From Parafrankia sp. EUN1f (GTDB taxonomy: Bacteria; Actinomycetota; Actinomycetes; Frankiales; Frankiaceae): a stretch of DNA of 64,000 nt. The stretch spans positions 1 to 64,000 of the forward strand of contig NZ_ADGX01000017.1 of NCBI RefSeq assembly GCF_000177675.1, written 5' to 3'. The position numbers were made by a program, and so were the translations under genes. Shown here in pieces: positions 48,796 to 57,477 of this stretch; within the stretch, counting starts at the first letter, position 1, and the number at the start of each line of letters is the position of its first letter. The notes beneath the pieces are model-generated. The model was not told the origin of the DNA and did no database searches. It saw only the letters and a program-made list of their open reading frames with translations.

Positions 48796-50223
48796 TCAGG
48801 CCGCGCGGTCGGCGGTGAGCTGGGCGGCGAGGGCTGGGATTCCGAGAGCCTGCTCCTGCGCCGGCGTCGCGTTGTAAAGGAGATTCACCAGCTGGCCCGG
48901 GTCGTTCACCAGGTCGTAGTACTCACGGAACAGCACCTGCCCCGTCCCGACCTGCTGGCCGCTGGCATTGGCGTGCAGGTCGTAGTACTCGACGTACTGC
49001 CTGGTGGTGCTGACATAAGAGGCCCAGGTGGGTACACCACCGGCGGCGGTGCCCTTCTTCCAGAATTCGGTCAGGATGTGGTCGCGGCTGGAGGAGGAGA
49101 GCAGCGAGAAGCCGTTCTGCGGGGTGGTCGGCGTGATTCCCGCGGCGTCGAGGATCGTCGGGGCGATGTCGATGTGCGCGACGATGCGGTTGTCGACCGT
49201 TCCGGAACCCAGGCCGCCGCCCGGCCAGGACACGTAGAACGGCAGCTCGTGGGCCGGCGTGTAGGGAACCGACTTGGCGACCCGGCCGTGGTCGCCCCAC
49301 AGGAACCCGTTGTCGGGGACGTAGAAGACCAGCGTGTTCTCCAGCTGCCCGAGGGCCACCAGCTTGTCCCGGAAGGCCTGCACCGCGTCGTCCACGGACA
49401 GCAGCGTGCGCAGCTGCCGCTCCCGCACCGCCTGGCCGTCCGCGAGGGTGCTGGTCGAGTTCTGCACGTAGGGCGGCTTGTCGCTCTTGTCGGTCTCGTG
49501 CACCGCCGGCCGGCCGTTCCACTCCGGCACGACCGTGTCGGCGTACTGGGCGGCCGGCGTGTTGGGCCCATGCGGGGCGTACGGAGCGACGTAGGCGAAC
49601 CACGGCCGCGTGTCGGTCGCGGCCCTGTCGAGGAAGCTCAGCGTCCGGTTCCTGAGGACGTTGGTGGTGTAGCCATTGATCGTCTGGACCGTGCCGTTGA
49701 CGTTGTAGGTGCCGTCGACGTAGCTCGGCTTCAGCAGCGCCCATTCCTCGAAATGCGGCGGGCTGGCGTTGATGTCCCAGCCGTTGAGGTACTTGCCGAA
49801 CAGCCCGGTGCGGTAGCCGGCCTGGGTCAGGTAGCGCTGGACGGTGGTGTTCTGGCCCAGGTTTCCGGGGTTCGCGTTGACCCGCACCCCGTGGTTGTGG
49901 GCGTAACGACCAGAGAAGATCGACGAGCGTGAGGGCGCGCACAGCGGGGTCGTGCAGTGGGCGTTGGTGAACCGGACACCCTGCTCGGCAATCCAGTCGA
50001 AGGTCTTCTGCGTCGCCCACTGCGTCGCCTTGGGCTGGTCATCCGTGACGATGACCAGGATGTTCGGCCGGGTGGCCGCCGACGCCGGCGAGACGAGCCC
50101 CGGGATCGTCGACAGGCCGGCTGTCGCCGCCGCGGTCGCCGCCGCCAACGACCCGGCGAGAAAACCTCGACGGCTGGTCGATCCCGGCGCGTGTTCGGAG
50201 CTCTCCGGATTTCCCTCGTTCAT
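48796..50223 (-). CDS. Secreted sulfatase (type I, formylglycine-dependent), Tat signal
   Basis: 475 residues. Twin-arginine signal STSRRGFLAGSLAAATAAATAG, cut near residue 50. The metal-binding start NILVIVTDDQPKA has D61 and D62. The active-site motif is C95-A-P-S-R (TTPLCAPSRSSIFSGRYAHNHG), the cysteine form that FGE converts. Later motifs: PWFAYVAPYAPHGPN, NTLVFYVPDNGFLWGDHGRVAKSVPYTPAHELPFYVSWPG and DIAPTILDAAGI. It hydrolyses sulfate esters outside the membrane, releasing sulfate for the importer encoded 2 kb away (inference). Tat export implies folding before secretion. Confidence 0.93.
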   Translation of the reverse strand: MNEGNPESSEHAPGSTSRRGFLAGSLAAATAAATAGLSTIPGLVSPASAATRPNILVIVTDDQPKATQWATQKTFDWIAEQGVRFTNAHCTTPLCAPSRSSIFSGRYAHNHGVRVNANPGNLGQNTTVQRYLTQAGYRTGLFGKYLNGWDINASPPHFEEWALLKPSYVDGTYNVNGTVQTINGYTTNVLRNRTLSFLDRAATDTRPWFAYVAPYAPHGPNTPAAQYADTVVPEWNGRPAVHETDKSDKPPYVQNSTSTLADGQAVRERQLRTLLSVDDAVQAFRDKLVALGQLENTLVFYVPDNGFLWGDHGRVAKSVPYTPAHELPFYVSWPGGGLGSGTVDNRIVAHIDIAPTILDAAGITPTTPQNGFSLLSSSSRDHILTEFWKKGTAAGGVPTWASYVSTTRQYVEYYDLHANASGQQVGTGQVLFREYYDLVNDPGQLVNLLYNATPAQEQALGIPALAAQLTADRAA

Positions 50224-50293
50224 TCTTCGCGTCCCTTCCTGGGATGCTCAGGCCCGTCGGCCGCTCCAACGGGCGATTTCGCGCCCGCGCCGA

Positions 50294-51670
50294 CTAGCGG
50301 AGGTTGATCCGGCGCAGGTCGTAGGCGGCGACGGTCCGGCCGAGCTCTGCGCCGACCTCGTCGGTGTGGCGGAAGTGGACGCCTTCCCAGACCCGGGCGT
50401 CGATGTTGTCCTGGGTCGCCTGCCGCCACGAGCTGTAGGTCCGGGTGACTCCGGGCGCGGTGGCGCTGGTGACGGCGATCGGCCGCGCCGGGCCCGAGCC
50501 GGTGAACGCCTCCAGCACCCGCTGCGCGGCACCGGCATAGGTGGTGTGGCCACTGGGATATTCGGGATGCGCCGGGGTCGCGATGAGCGGCGTCCAGTTC
50601 GGATCCGCGACGGTCGTCGGGTCGCCGTCGGTGTCGGCGAAGCGGATGGCCGTGACGGGACGCCAGCGGGTGTAGACGTACTTCGCCTCGTACCCGGCGA
50701 TCTGGGCGTCGATGGTCACCTGGTGGAACGTGGCGACCAGATGCGTCCTCCAGGCCAGCGGCCGCGCGCGCTCCTGCTCGACGAGTCCGCGCAGGATCGC
50801 GGTGTAGCCGGCGAGGGACGACTGGGCCCAGAACTTCGCGACGTCGGTCTGCTCCGCGGTGCGCACCGTGCTGTCGACGGACCCGACGGCCCGGACCTCG
50901 GCGAGGTCGCGCTGGTAGGCCGGCGAGCCGAGCGGGTCCGGCGGCCCGGGACGGAACCGGTTCGCCGGGCCGAGCAGGAACGTCCGCCCCTTGCCCTGCC
51001 CGGACCCGACGGCGGGAGCGTAGGCCGGCGGCGTCGGCCGCCAGACCCCGGGTGCCTCCGCCGGCGGGGTGTAGGGGGCGTTCACCGAGGCGACGTCCAG
51101 CCCGTCACCGGTCCGCTCGGCGAGCAGGGCCCGGGCGGCGCGGTGCCCCGCCTCGACCCCGGCGGTTTCGTCCTTCCCGTCGGGGACGTCCGCCAGCGTG
51201 GCGGCCAGCGCCGCGTCCAGCTCGGCGGTGCGGGCGGGAACCTGCGCGGCGAGCCCGTCGTGGATGGCGGTCGCGAATGCCGCCGTCGCGAAGTCCGTGT
51301 CATTCCGGCCGGGGCTGGCATGCCCGCCGTGCCCGCCGGAGCCTCCGTGCCCGCCGGAGCCTCCGTGCCCGCCGGAGCCTCCGTATCCGCCGGGGCGGCT
51401 GGCGATGGCGCGGTCGGCGGCCAGCCAGCTCACGGCCCAGATCCGGCTGTTGGCGACCTGGGCTGGCAGGGCCGCCGCGGCGACCGTCTGCGCGGTGACG
51501 TCGTACCAGTCGAGCACGACATCCGTGCCGGGCCCGGTGCCTGTGCCGGCGGGCGCCGGTGCGGCGACGGCTCCGGTCGTGGTGGTGCTGGCGAGCATGG
51601 CGGCGGCCAGCGTGGCGGTGAGAAGGAGGGCCCGCGCAAGCGGGCGGGTACGGGCGCGCGACAAGGGCAC
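50294..51670 (-). CDS. Secreted PAP2 / vanadium-haloperoxidase-like protein
   Basis: 458 residues. Signal peptide LLLTATLAAAMLASTTTTGAVAAP. The PAP2/VHPO active site is present in three blocks: YEAKYVYTRWRPVTAIR (K..RP), ATPAHPEYPSGHTTYAGAAQRV (SGH) and DARVWEGVHFRHTDEVGAELG (R..H). This arrangement is shared by acid phosphatases and vanadium-dependent haloperoxidases; spacing and the EYPSGHT motif favour the latter. Between residues ~95 and 120 lies a Gly/His-rich repeat (GGSGGHGG) from 18-bp repeats that could bind metal. ATG at 51670. It sits upstream of the sulfatase on the same strand. Confidence 0.85.
   Translation of the reverse strand: MPLSRARTRPLARALLLTATLAAAMLASTTTTGAVAAPAPAGTGTGPGTDVVLDWYDVTAQTVAAAALPAQVANSRIWAVSWLAADRAIASRPGGYGGSGGHGGSGGHGGSGGHGGHASPGRNDTDFATAAFATAIHDGLAAQVPARTAELDAALAATLADVPDGKDETAGVEAGHRAARALLAERTGDGLDVASVNAPYTPPAEAPGVWRPTPPAYAPAVGSGQGKGRTFLLGPANRFRPGPPDPLGSPAYQRDLAEVRAVGSVDSTVRTAEQTDVAKFWAQSSLAGYTAILRGLVEQERARPLAWRTHLVATFHQVTIDAQIAGYEAKYVYTRWRPVTAIRFADTDGDPTTVADPNWTPLIATPAHPEYPSGHTTYAGAAQRVLEAFTGSGPARPIAVTSATAPGVTRTYSSWRQATQDNIDARVWEGVHFRHTDEVGAELGRTVAAYDLRRINLR
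51329..51382. repeat. 18-bp tandem repeat inside the PAP2 gene
   Basis: Three exact units of GTGCCCGCCGGAGCCTCC plus flanking partial units, in frame, encoding GGSGGH on the minus strand. Confidence 0.85.
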
Positions 51671-52451
51671 GGTCGTCTCCGTGAAGGCAGGAACGAATGC
51701 GTCTTCGGGCAGTCGGCATCGAGGGCCGGAGCTGACGGGGGAGCGGCGAGGTGCGTCAGAGGCCGTGACAGGCCGCGCTCGTCACGCGTCCGAAGTCGAC
51801 ATACAGCCGACCCACGAGGAGACACGAGCGCATACCCGGACTCTCCCATGATCCGTGCCCGCCCGACGGCAATTCCCGACTTTTTCGGTCGACATTTTGG
51901 TGAATCGCTGTCGTGCGCTAACCGCGCGGAGCCGAGGGGTCTGGTCGAAGCGGATGGGTGGGAACGGCCGAGATCGCCGCTGCCGGGCGACCCCGGCTGG
52001 CCGGCTGCTTCCAGGCGAGAACTGAGGATGTTGGCGTCGGAGGGCGTGTAGCAAAATCGCGAGAAGCGGCGAGGGTCCGGGGCCACCGGCATCGGCCTGA
52101 CGGCCCGTGTCCACTCGCCGCCTGGCCACCCTTCAGGGACCCGGCACCGTTCGCGCCGCGCCGGCAATTCATCTCAAGAGAGACAAAAGGGGCGAAGGGT
52201 CGCTTGATAATCCGCAAGAGTTGAGGATTTTGGTTGTCGGAACGACCAAAATCCTCAACTCTTGCTCGGCAGCAGCCAAAGTCCGAAGCTCGGGATTCTG
52301 CTACCTGCTCCAGAGCGACGAATATCTTCAGGTCTTGCGGACTGGTAAATGCGCAGCCGGCGAGTTGGCCTGCGCCGGGGACGGGACCTCGGCGGGCGAG
52401 CCGAGCCCGAGGCCGGCCCGCCCGCCCGCCCGCCCGCGAAGCCGCGTGCGC
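51671..52451. other. Long intergenic region with hairpin repeat H
   Basis: 781 bp without a gene. Its left part is the promoter side of the PAP2 gene. Around 51860-51910 the sequence is AT-richer. The hairpin repeat H copy 3 lies at 52215-52264. CCCG tetramers run at about 52413-52436 just before the CysA stop. Confidence 0.5.
52215..52264 (+). repeat. Hairpin repeat H, copy 3 (longest stem)
   Basis: Arms at 52215-52237 and 52242-52264 (cores GAGGATTTTGG and CCAAAATCCTC) form a 23-bp stem with one T-G opposition and the 4-nt loop CGGA. CTCGGCAGC and a second block (GATTCTGCT...GCTC, about 52293-52312) follow, as after the 475-625 copies. It lies beyond the 3' end of the sulfate importer operon. 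Confidence 0.82.
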
Positions 52452-53474
52452 TCAGTGGGAGGACGCGAGGCTTTTCGCGGTGTCGGCTGGCGTGGGTTGC
52501 GCGGGTGGCGCCAGGGTGGTGTGGCTCTCCGGGGCGAGCCGGATATTGACCGCGGCGCCGACGTCGAGGCCCAGCGCGCGGAACTCGTTGCGGGTCAGCG
52601 TCACCACGACGGCCTGGCTCGGCTCGCCGGTGGTGGCGACGTCGACGCGGATCTCGAAGCCGATCCGGTTGATGCGGGCGATCTGCCCGCTGATGTCGCC
52701 CGCGGCCGGATCCCCGCTGTGCAGCTGCAGGTCGTGCGGCCGGACGAGCCTGTCCCCGAGCTGGGTGACGGGGCCGAGGAAGCTCATGACGAAGTCGTTC
52801 GCCGGCCGGTCGTACAGGTCGTCCGGGGACCCGATCTGCTCGATCCGCCCCTCGTTGATGACCACGATCTCGTCGGCGACCTCGAGGGCCTCCTCCTGGT
52901 CGTGGGTGACGAACACGGTGCTGACGTGCACCTCGTCGTGCAGGCGGCGCAGCCAGTCGCGCAGCTCCCGGCGGACCTTGGCGTCGAGTGCGCCGAACGG
53001 CTCGTCGAGCAGCAGCACCGTCGGCTCGATGGCGAGTGCGCGGGCCAGGGCCATCCGCTGGCGCTGACCGCCGGACAGCTGTGAGGGAAGCCGCTCGGCG
53101 AACTGCTCCAGATGCACGAGGGCGAGCAGCTCGTCCACCCGCGAGCGGATCTCGGCCTTCGGCCGTTTGCGGATCTCCAGGCCGAAGGCCACATTGCGCC
53201 GCACCGACAGGTGCTTGAACGCGGCATAGTGCTGGAAGACGAAACCGACGTTGCGTTTCTGCGGCGGCAGGCCCGTCGCGTCGACGCCTTCGATCACGAC
53301 CCGTCCGGTGTCGGCCTGCTCCAGTCCGCCGATGATGCGAAGCAGCGTGGACTTGCCGCCGCCGGACGGGCCGAGCAGTGCCGTGAGCTGGCCGGTCGGA
53401 ATGCTCACGGAAACGTCGTCGAGCGCCACGAAGTCGCCGAAGCGCTTGTTGACATTGGTGATCTCGATGCTCAC
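52452..53474 (-). CDS. cysA: Sulfate/thiosulfate ABC importer ATPase
   Basis: 340 residues. Walker [21 protein letters not shown], signature [16 protein letters not shown], Walker [30 protein letters not shown] and H-loop [19 protein letters not shown]. The C-terminal regulatory domain is of the CysA kind ([55 protein letters not shown]). The GTG at 53474 overlaps the cysW stop (GTGA). It energises sulfate uptake with the two permeases and Sbp encoded upstream. Confidence 0.95.
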   Translation of the reverse strand: MSIEITNVNKRFGDFVALDDVSVSIPTGQLTALLGPSGGGKSTLLRIIGGLEQADTGRVVIEGVDATGLPPQKRNVGFVFQHYAAFKHLSVRRNVAFGLEIRKRPKAEIRSRVDELLALVHLEQFAERLPSQLSGGQRQRMALARALAIEPTVLLLDEPFGALDAKVRRELRDWLRRLHDEVHVSTVFVTHDQEEALEVADEIVVINEGRIEQIGSPDDLYDRPANDFVMSFLGPVTQLGDRLVRPHDLQLHSGDPAAGDISGQIARINRIGFEIRVDVATTGEPSQAVVVTLTRNEFRALGLDVGAAVNIRLAPESHTTLAPPAQPTPADTAKSLASSH

Positions 53475-54364
53475 CGCTTTTCCTTCGGATCCTTCGGACG
53501 AATGAGGGACACGACGACGATGCAGGCCACCGCGACGAGTGCGAGCAGGAAGGCGGTGGCGTAGGCACCGCCCCGGTCGAAGTTCAGGTACTTCTCCTCG
53601 ACGACGAGGGTGGCGGTTCGGGTGTCGCCGGAGACGTTGCCGGAGACGACCTTGACGGCGCCGAACTCGCCGAGGGCACGGGCCAGGCTCAGCACGACGC
53701 CGTAGACCACGCCCCATTTGATGGCGGGAAGGGTGATGCGGCGAAACGTCTGGACGGCGTTCGCGCCGAGGCTGCGGGCGGCCTGCTCCTGCTCGTCCCC
53801 GACCTCCTCCAGGACGGGGACCACCTCCCGGATCATCAGCGGCAGGGCGATGAAGGTCGTGGCCAGGATCATGCCCGGGGTGGCGAAGATGACCTGGAGA
53901 CCGGCGTCCTCGAGGGTCGGCCCGAACCAGCCGTCCCGGCCGCCGTAGACCAGGATCAGTGCGAGCCCGACCACGATCGGCGACACCGACAGCGGGACGT
54001 CCAGCACGGCGTTGAGCAGCCGCTTGCCCGGGAAACGGTAGCGGACCAGGAGGAACGAGATGCCCACCCCGAACACCGTGTTGATGATCACCGAGGTGAC
54101 CGCGATCGTGAGGGTGAGCCGCAGCGCGTGGACGGTGTCGGGGTCGTCCAGAATGGCGCTCAGGTCGTCGAAGCCGTCCTTGAACGTGTTCTGCGCGACG
54201 AGGTAGAGCGGCCACGCCACGAGCAGGAACAGATAGGCGATCACGACCAGCCGCAGCGCGTACCGGCCCACCGGTGGCCGGCCGCGCCGCCGGGCCCGGC
54301 CGGGCAGCGGCGCGTGCTCGGCCGGGTGGTCGGCTGTCGCTTCGATCGTCGGTGTGTCAGCCAC
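53471..54364 (-). CDS. cysW: Sulfate ABC importer permease CysW
   Basis: 297 residues, GTG start. Six TM segments; TM1 is [27 protein letters not shown]. CysW features: [54 protein letters not shown], and the EAA loop [52 protein letters not shown]. It overlaps cysT by 8 nt at its start and cysA at its stop. Confidence 0.95.
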   Translation of the reverse strand: MADTPTIEATADHPAEHAPLPGRARRRGRPPVGRYALRLVVIAYLFLLVAWPLYLVAQNTFKDGFDDLSAILDDPDTVHALRLTLTIAVTSVIINTVFGVGISFLLVRYRFPGKRLLNAVLDVPLSVSPIVVGLALILVYGGRDGWFGPTLEDAGLQVIFATPGMILATTFIALPLMIREVVPVLEEVGDEQEQAARSLGANAVQTFRRITLPAIKWGVVYGVVLSLARALGEFGAVKVVSGNVSGDTRTATLVVEEKYLNFDRGGAYATAFLLALVAVACIVVVSLIRPKDPKEKR

Positions 54365-55205
54365 GGCGCACCATCCTCCGTTGCAGGACGTCCACCGCGA
54401 CGATCACGACGAACGAGATCGCCAGAAGGACGACCGCGACCGCCGCCGCGTTCTCGGGATTGTCGTTCTCGATGCTGCTGAGAATGCGCACCGACGCCAC
54501 CTCGGTATGCATCGGCAGGTTGCCGGACAACAGCACCAGTGAGCCGTACTCGCTGACGCCGCGGGCGAACGACAGCGCGGCTCCGGCCGCGATGGCCGGG
54601 GTCAGGCCCGGCAGAATGATCCGCCGGAAGATGGTGAACCGCCGCGCGCCCAGCGAGGCCGCCGCCTCCTCGGCCTCCCGGTCGAGCTCGGCCAGCACCG
54701 GCTGCACGGTGCGGACGACGAACGGCAGCGTGACGAACAGGAAGGCCAGGAAGACCGCGGTGCGGGTGTTGGCGATGTTCACACCCAGCGGGCTCTTCGG
54801 GCCGTAGAGGGAAAGCAGCACCAGCCCGGCGACGATTGTCGGCAGCGCGAACGGGATGTCGATGAGGATTTCCAGGACACGCTTGCCGGTGAACCTGTCC
54901 CGCACCAGCACCCAGGCGATCGCCGTGCCCATCACGATGTTGACCAGGGTGACGAGGAAGGCGGTCCCGACGGTGAGCTCGATAGCGGCGGCGGTCTGCT
55001 CCTGGGTGACCGTGCGCCAGAACTGGCTCCAGCCACCTTCCGACGCCGTCACCGCGACCGCCGCCAGCGGGATGAGAACGAGCAGGCTGAACCACAGCAT
55101 GGCCACGCCGAGGCCCACACCGGACACCCGGGTCAGCGGCAGCCCGCCGGGCGCCGACCCGCGGTCTCCCGCGGATCGGCGCCCGGTGACGGTTGTCGAT
55201 GTCAC
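54357..55205 (-). CDS. cysT: Sulfate ABC importer permease CysT (CysU)
   Basis: 282 residues, GTG at 55205. VGLGVAMLWFSLLVLIPLAAVAV is TM1. AIELTVGTAFLVTLVNIVMGTAIAWVLVRDRFTGKRVLEILIDIPFALPTIVAGLVLLSLYGPKSPLGVN and the EAA loop EEAAASLGARRFTIFRRIILPGLTPAIAAGAALSFARGVSEYGSLVLLSGN are typical of CysT. It follows the binding-protein gene after 4 nt. Confidence 0.95.
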   Translation of the reverse strand: MTSTTVTGRRSAGDRGSAPGGLPLTRVSGVGLGVAMLWFSLLVLIPLAAVAVTASEGGWSQFWRTVTQEQTAAAIELTVGTAFLVTLVNIVMGTAIAWVLVRDRFTGKRVLEILIDIPFALPTIVAGLVLLSLYGPKSPLGVNIANTRTAVFLAFLFVTLPFVVRTVQPVLAELDREAEEAAASLGARRFTIFRRIILPGLTPAIAAGAALSFARGVSEYGSLVLLSGNLPMHTEVASVRILSSIENDNPENAAAVAVVLLAISFVVIVAVDVLQRRMVRRG

Positions 55206-55209
55206 AGTG

Positions 55210-56256
55210 CTACTTGGCCTTGCCCGAGGCGGCGATCACCTTGACCACGATGCCGGTGTCCTCGGCGAAGAACTTCTTCGACAGGGCCGACCAGCTCTCG
55301 AAGTCGTCCTTGACGGTGAGCAGCTTCTTCGGCGTCGGGAACGGGTTCTTCGGGTCGAGCGCGCCTTCGACCTCATCGACCTTGACTCCGTCGATGACCG
55401 GGCGGAAGCCCTTGAGCGCGAACTGGCGCTGGCCCTCCGGGCTCAGCACGAAGTCGTACCACTCCTTGGCCTTCGGGTCGGCCTTGGTGAGGACGGCGCC
55501 GGGGTTCTCGATGAGGATGGTGGTGTCAGGGACGACCCAGTCGAGCTCCTCGCCGCTCTGGCGGGCCAGGATGGCCTCGTTCTCGTAGGCGAGCAGAACG
55601 TCACCGGTGCCGCCCAGGAAGGCGGTGGTGGCGTCACGGCCGCTGCTCGGCAGCGAGACCACGTTCGCGAAGAGCTTGGTCAGGTACTCCTCGGCCTGGG
55701 CGTCGGTTCCGCCGTTCGCGGAGATGTGCCCCCAGGCGGCCAGCGCGTTCCACCGGGCGGAGCCGGAGGAGGCCGGGTTGGGGGTGACGATGCCGATGCC
55801 CGGCTTGATCAGGTCATCCCAGCCCTTGATGTTCTTCGGGTTGCCCTTGCGCACCGCGAGCACGACGACCGACGACGACACGATGCCCTTGGTGGGGCCG
55901 TCGTCCCAGGTGTCGGCGACGAGCCCGGCGTCCACCAGCCGGGTGACGTCACTGGCGACGGAGAAATGGACGTAGTCGGCCTTCAGGCCTGACACCACCG
56001 CGCGGCTCTGGTCGCCGGAGGCGCCGTAGGACGTCTCGAACTTCACGCCCTTGCCGGCTTCGGTCTTGTTCCACTCGGTGGCGATGGCCTTGTTCGCCGC
56101 CTCCGGCACCGCGAAGCCGACGATGTGCAGCGTCGTGGACGAGCCCGAGCCGCCGCTGCTGCTGCCCGCCTCGTCGTCATCGCCTCCTCCGCACGCGGAG
56201 ATCGCCAGGCTGGCGACCAGGGCCAGAGCCGCCACCGCTCTGAACCGGATATTCAT
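55210..56256 (-). CDS. sbp: Sulfate-binding lipoprotein
   Basis: 348 residues. Lipobox SLAISACGGGDD near residue 22. Sulfate-binding fold: TTLHIVGFAVPEAANKAIATEWNKTEAGKGVKFETSYGASGDQSRAVVSGLKADYVHFSVASDVTRLVDAGLV, then GNPKNIKGWDDLIKPGIGIVTPNPASSGSARWNALAAWG and GDVLLAYENEAIL. It captures sulfate or thiosulfate for CysTWA. ATG 56256, with GGAGG about 10 nt upstream. First gene of the four-gene operon. A perfect 12-bp-arm palindrome lies about 180 nt upstream. Confidence 0.95.
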   Translation of the reverse strand: MNIRFRAVAALALVASLAISACGGGDDDEAGSSSGGSGSSTTLHIVGFAVPEAANKAIATEWNKTEAGKGVKFETSYGASGDQSRAVVSGLKADYVHFSVASDVTRLVDAGLVADTWDDGPTKGIVSSSVVVLAVRKGNPKNIKGWDDLIKPGIGIVTPNPASSGSARWNALAAWGHISANGGTDAQAEEYLTKLFANVVSLPSSGRDATTAFLGGTGDVLLAYENEAILARQSGEELDWVVPDTTILIENPGAVLTKADPKAKEWYDFVLSPEGQRQFALKGFRPVIDGVKVDEVEGALDPKNPFPTPKKLLTVKDDFESWSALSKKFFAEDTGIVVKVIAASGKAK

Positions 56257-56434
56257 GGGAAACCTGGCCTCCTCTGGTGCCTGCTGTGGCACCTGTCTGC
56301 GCGCGTGCGAATCTCCGAGCCCGAGGCTCGGCAGAAACCGGATCTTGATGGTGTGGATGGACACAGGGAGCTGTCCGTAGGGCCGCGTTGCCGCGGCCCG
56401 CGCTGGAAGAGCGACAGGCGAGATGACGGTGCCG

Positions 56435-56462
56435 CGCAGGTACACCTTGCGGTGTACCTGCG
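56435..56462. promoter_or_regulatory. Perfect palindrome upstream of the sulfate operon
   Basis: CGCAGGTACACC-TTGC-GGTGTACCTGCG: 12-bp perfect arms with a 4-nt centre, about 180 nt upstream of the sbp start. It is a good candidate operator for the Rrf2 regulator encoded next to the operon, or a transcript-leader hairpin. Confidence 0.6.
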
Positions 56463-56593
56463 TGACAGATCGGCTCGCCCGTGCTGACCAGGACTAGATA
56501 TCCCACCTAATCGACCGACTTGCAAGAGTTGGTTGGTAAGGATGTGAAGCTAGGTTTCCAGTGGTGGCGAACTGGATGCTGTAGGTGACGAAA

Positions 56594-56611
56594 CCCCGCC
56601 CTTCGGCGGGG
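56594..56611. other. CCCCGCC-CTTC-GGCGGGG hairpin
   Basis: 7-bp GC stem with CTTC loop preceded by GACGAAA. This arrangement often marks the right end of IS200/IS605-type insertions. No transposase or TnpB gene is in the window, so it could be a solo end or an unrelated terminator. Confidence 0.35.
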
Positions 56612-56676
56612 CGAGATCGTGTTCGGTAGTGATTAGACCACCGTGGCGGCGATCCGACCCGTTCGGGTGGCCTGGC

Positions 56677-56711
56677 GCCGGACACCAGGCGCCAGGCGCC
56701 TGGTGTCCGGC
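56677..56711 (-). terminator. 35-bp perfect palindrome after the Rrf2 gene
   Basis: Arms 56677-56693 and 56695-56711 (GCCGGACACCAGGCGCC and its exact complement) flank a single base. It lies 9 nt past the Rrf2 stop. An ordinary hairpin must open several central pairs. A terminator is the simplest reading; an operator or cruciform is possible. Confidence 0.7.
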
Positions 56712-56719
56712 GGCTTCGG

Positions 56720-57130
56720 CTAGACGGAGACCTTGTCGGCCAGCACGTCGGCGAGGGTGGCTCGATCGAGAACCTCGTGGATGGCGGCGTCCACGGCCAG
56801 CCAGACCCGGCTGAGCCCGCGGGCGGCCCCGCCGTAGGTGGCCCGCTCGGCCGGCTCGCCGCGAACGCTTGTCAGGGCTCCGCCGGTGGCCCGAAGGATG
56901 TCGCCGACGGTGATGCTGTCGGTCGGGCGGGCCAGGCTGTATCCGCCGTCAACTCCCCGTCGGTTGAACAGCAGCCCGGCTCGACGTAGATCCAGCAGGA
57001 TCGCCTGCAGATAGGCGAGCGAGATCTCCTCGCTCGCGGCCAGTGCGGGGGCGGCGACCCGGTCCGGGTGCGCGACGGCGAGGGCCAGCATCGCCCTGAT
57101 GGCGTACTCGGCGCGAGCGGAGATGTACAC
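56720..57130 (-). CDS. Rrf2-family regulator without iron-sulfur cysteines (CymR-like)
   Basis: 136 residues, GTG at 57130. The Rrf2 winged helix reads MYISARAEYAIRAMLALAVAHPDRVAAPALAASEEISLAYLQAILLDLRRAGLLFNRRGVDGGYSLARPTDSITVGDILRATGG. IscR/NsrR-type members have three cluster cysteines in the next stretch; this protein has no cysteine at all, like CymR of Bacillus, which senses sulfur status through a partner protein. Location between the sulfate operon and a TauD gene suggests sulfur control (inference). Confidence 0.88.
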   Translation of the reverse strand: MYISARAEYAIRAMLALAVAHPDRVAAPALAASEEISLAYLQAILLDLRRAGLLFNRRGVDGGYSLARPTDSITVGDILRATGGALTSVRGEPAERATYGGAARGLSRVWLAVDAAIHEVLDRATLADVLADKVSV

Positions 57131-57477
57131 GGCTGTACTCCTCGCGTGGGTTGTTCATGATCATCGGCGATCAAGCCTGGCATGGCTGCCAGGCTTGTCT
57201 ACTTATTCGATGCATATACTAAATATTGCTGACCCGTCGGTGCCCTGCCTGTCAACCCGCAGGTTGCTGCAGTCCTGTGGCGGCCAGGGGCCCGCAGCCC
57301 CCCGGACCTCGTCGTCGACGGTGTCGGCCCGGTGTCCACGCGTATGGCCCGTCGGTGTCGGTGTGGACGGATCGCAGCCCGCCGACGGCGGTGGCGGGCA
57401 ATCTTGACAAATCCGATCGAGATAGCGGACTATTCTCCGACCCGGTCCCCGGCCGACCGACCAAGGAGACCCAGGCC
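57131..57477. other. Divergent promoter region between Rrf2 and TauD genes
   Basis: 347 bp. It contains a palindrome at 57172-57197 and an AT-rich segment (57200-57235, CATATACTAAATATTG), probably promoter sequence. The rest (57236-57400) shows no structure I can assign. Confidence 0.5.
57172..57197. promoter_or_regulatory. Palindrome in the Rrf2-TauD promoter region
   Basis: CAAGCCTGGCA-TGGC-TGCCAGGCTTG: 11-bp perfect arms, 4-nt centre, 42 nt upstream of the Rrf2 start. Same arm-centre layout as 56435-56462 but a different sequence. Confidence 0.55.

Larger units (their letters stand above)
56257..56676. other. Promoter region of the sulfate operon
   Basis: About 420 bp without a gene. It holds a perfect palindrome (56435-56462), a short AT-rich stretch (56495-56560) and a CCCCGCC-CTTC-GGCGGGG hairpin (56594-56611). 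The last resembles the right-end hairpins of IS200/IS605 elements but could also be a plain terminator. Confidence 0.5.
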
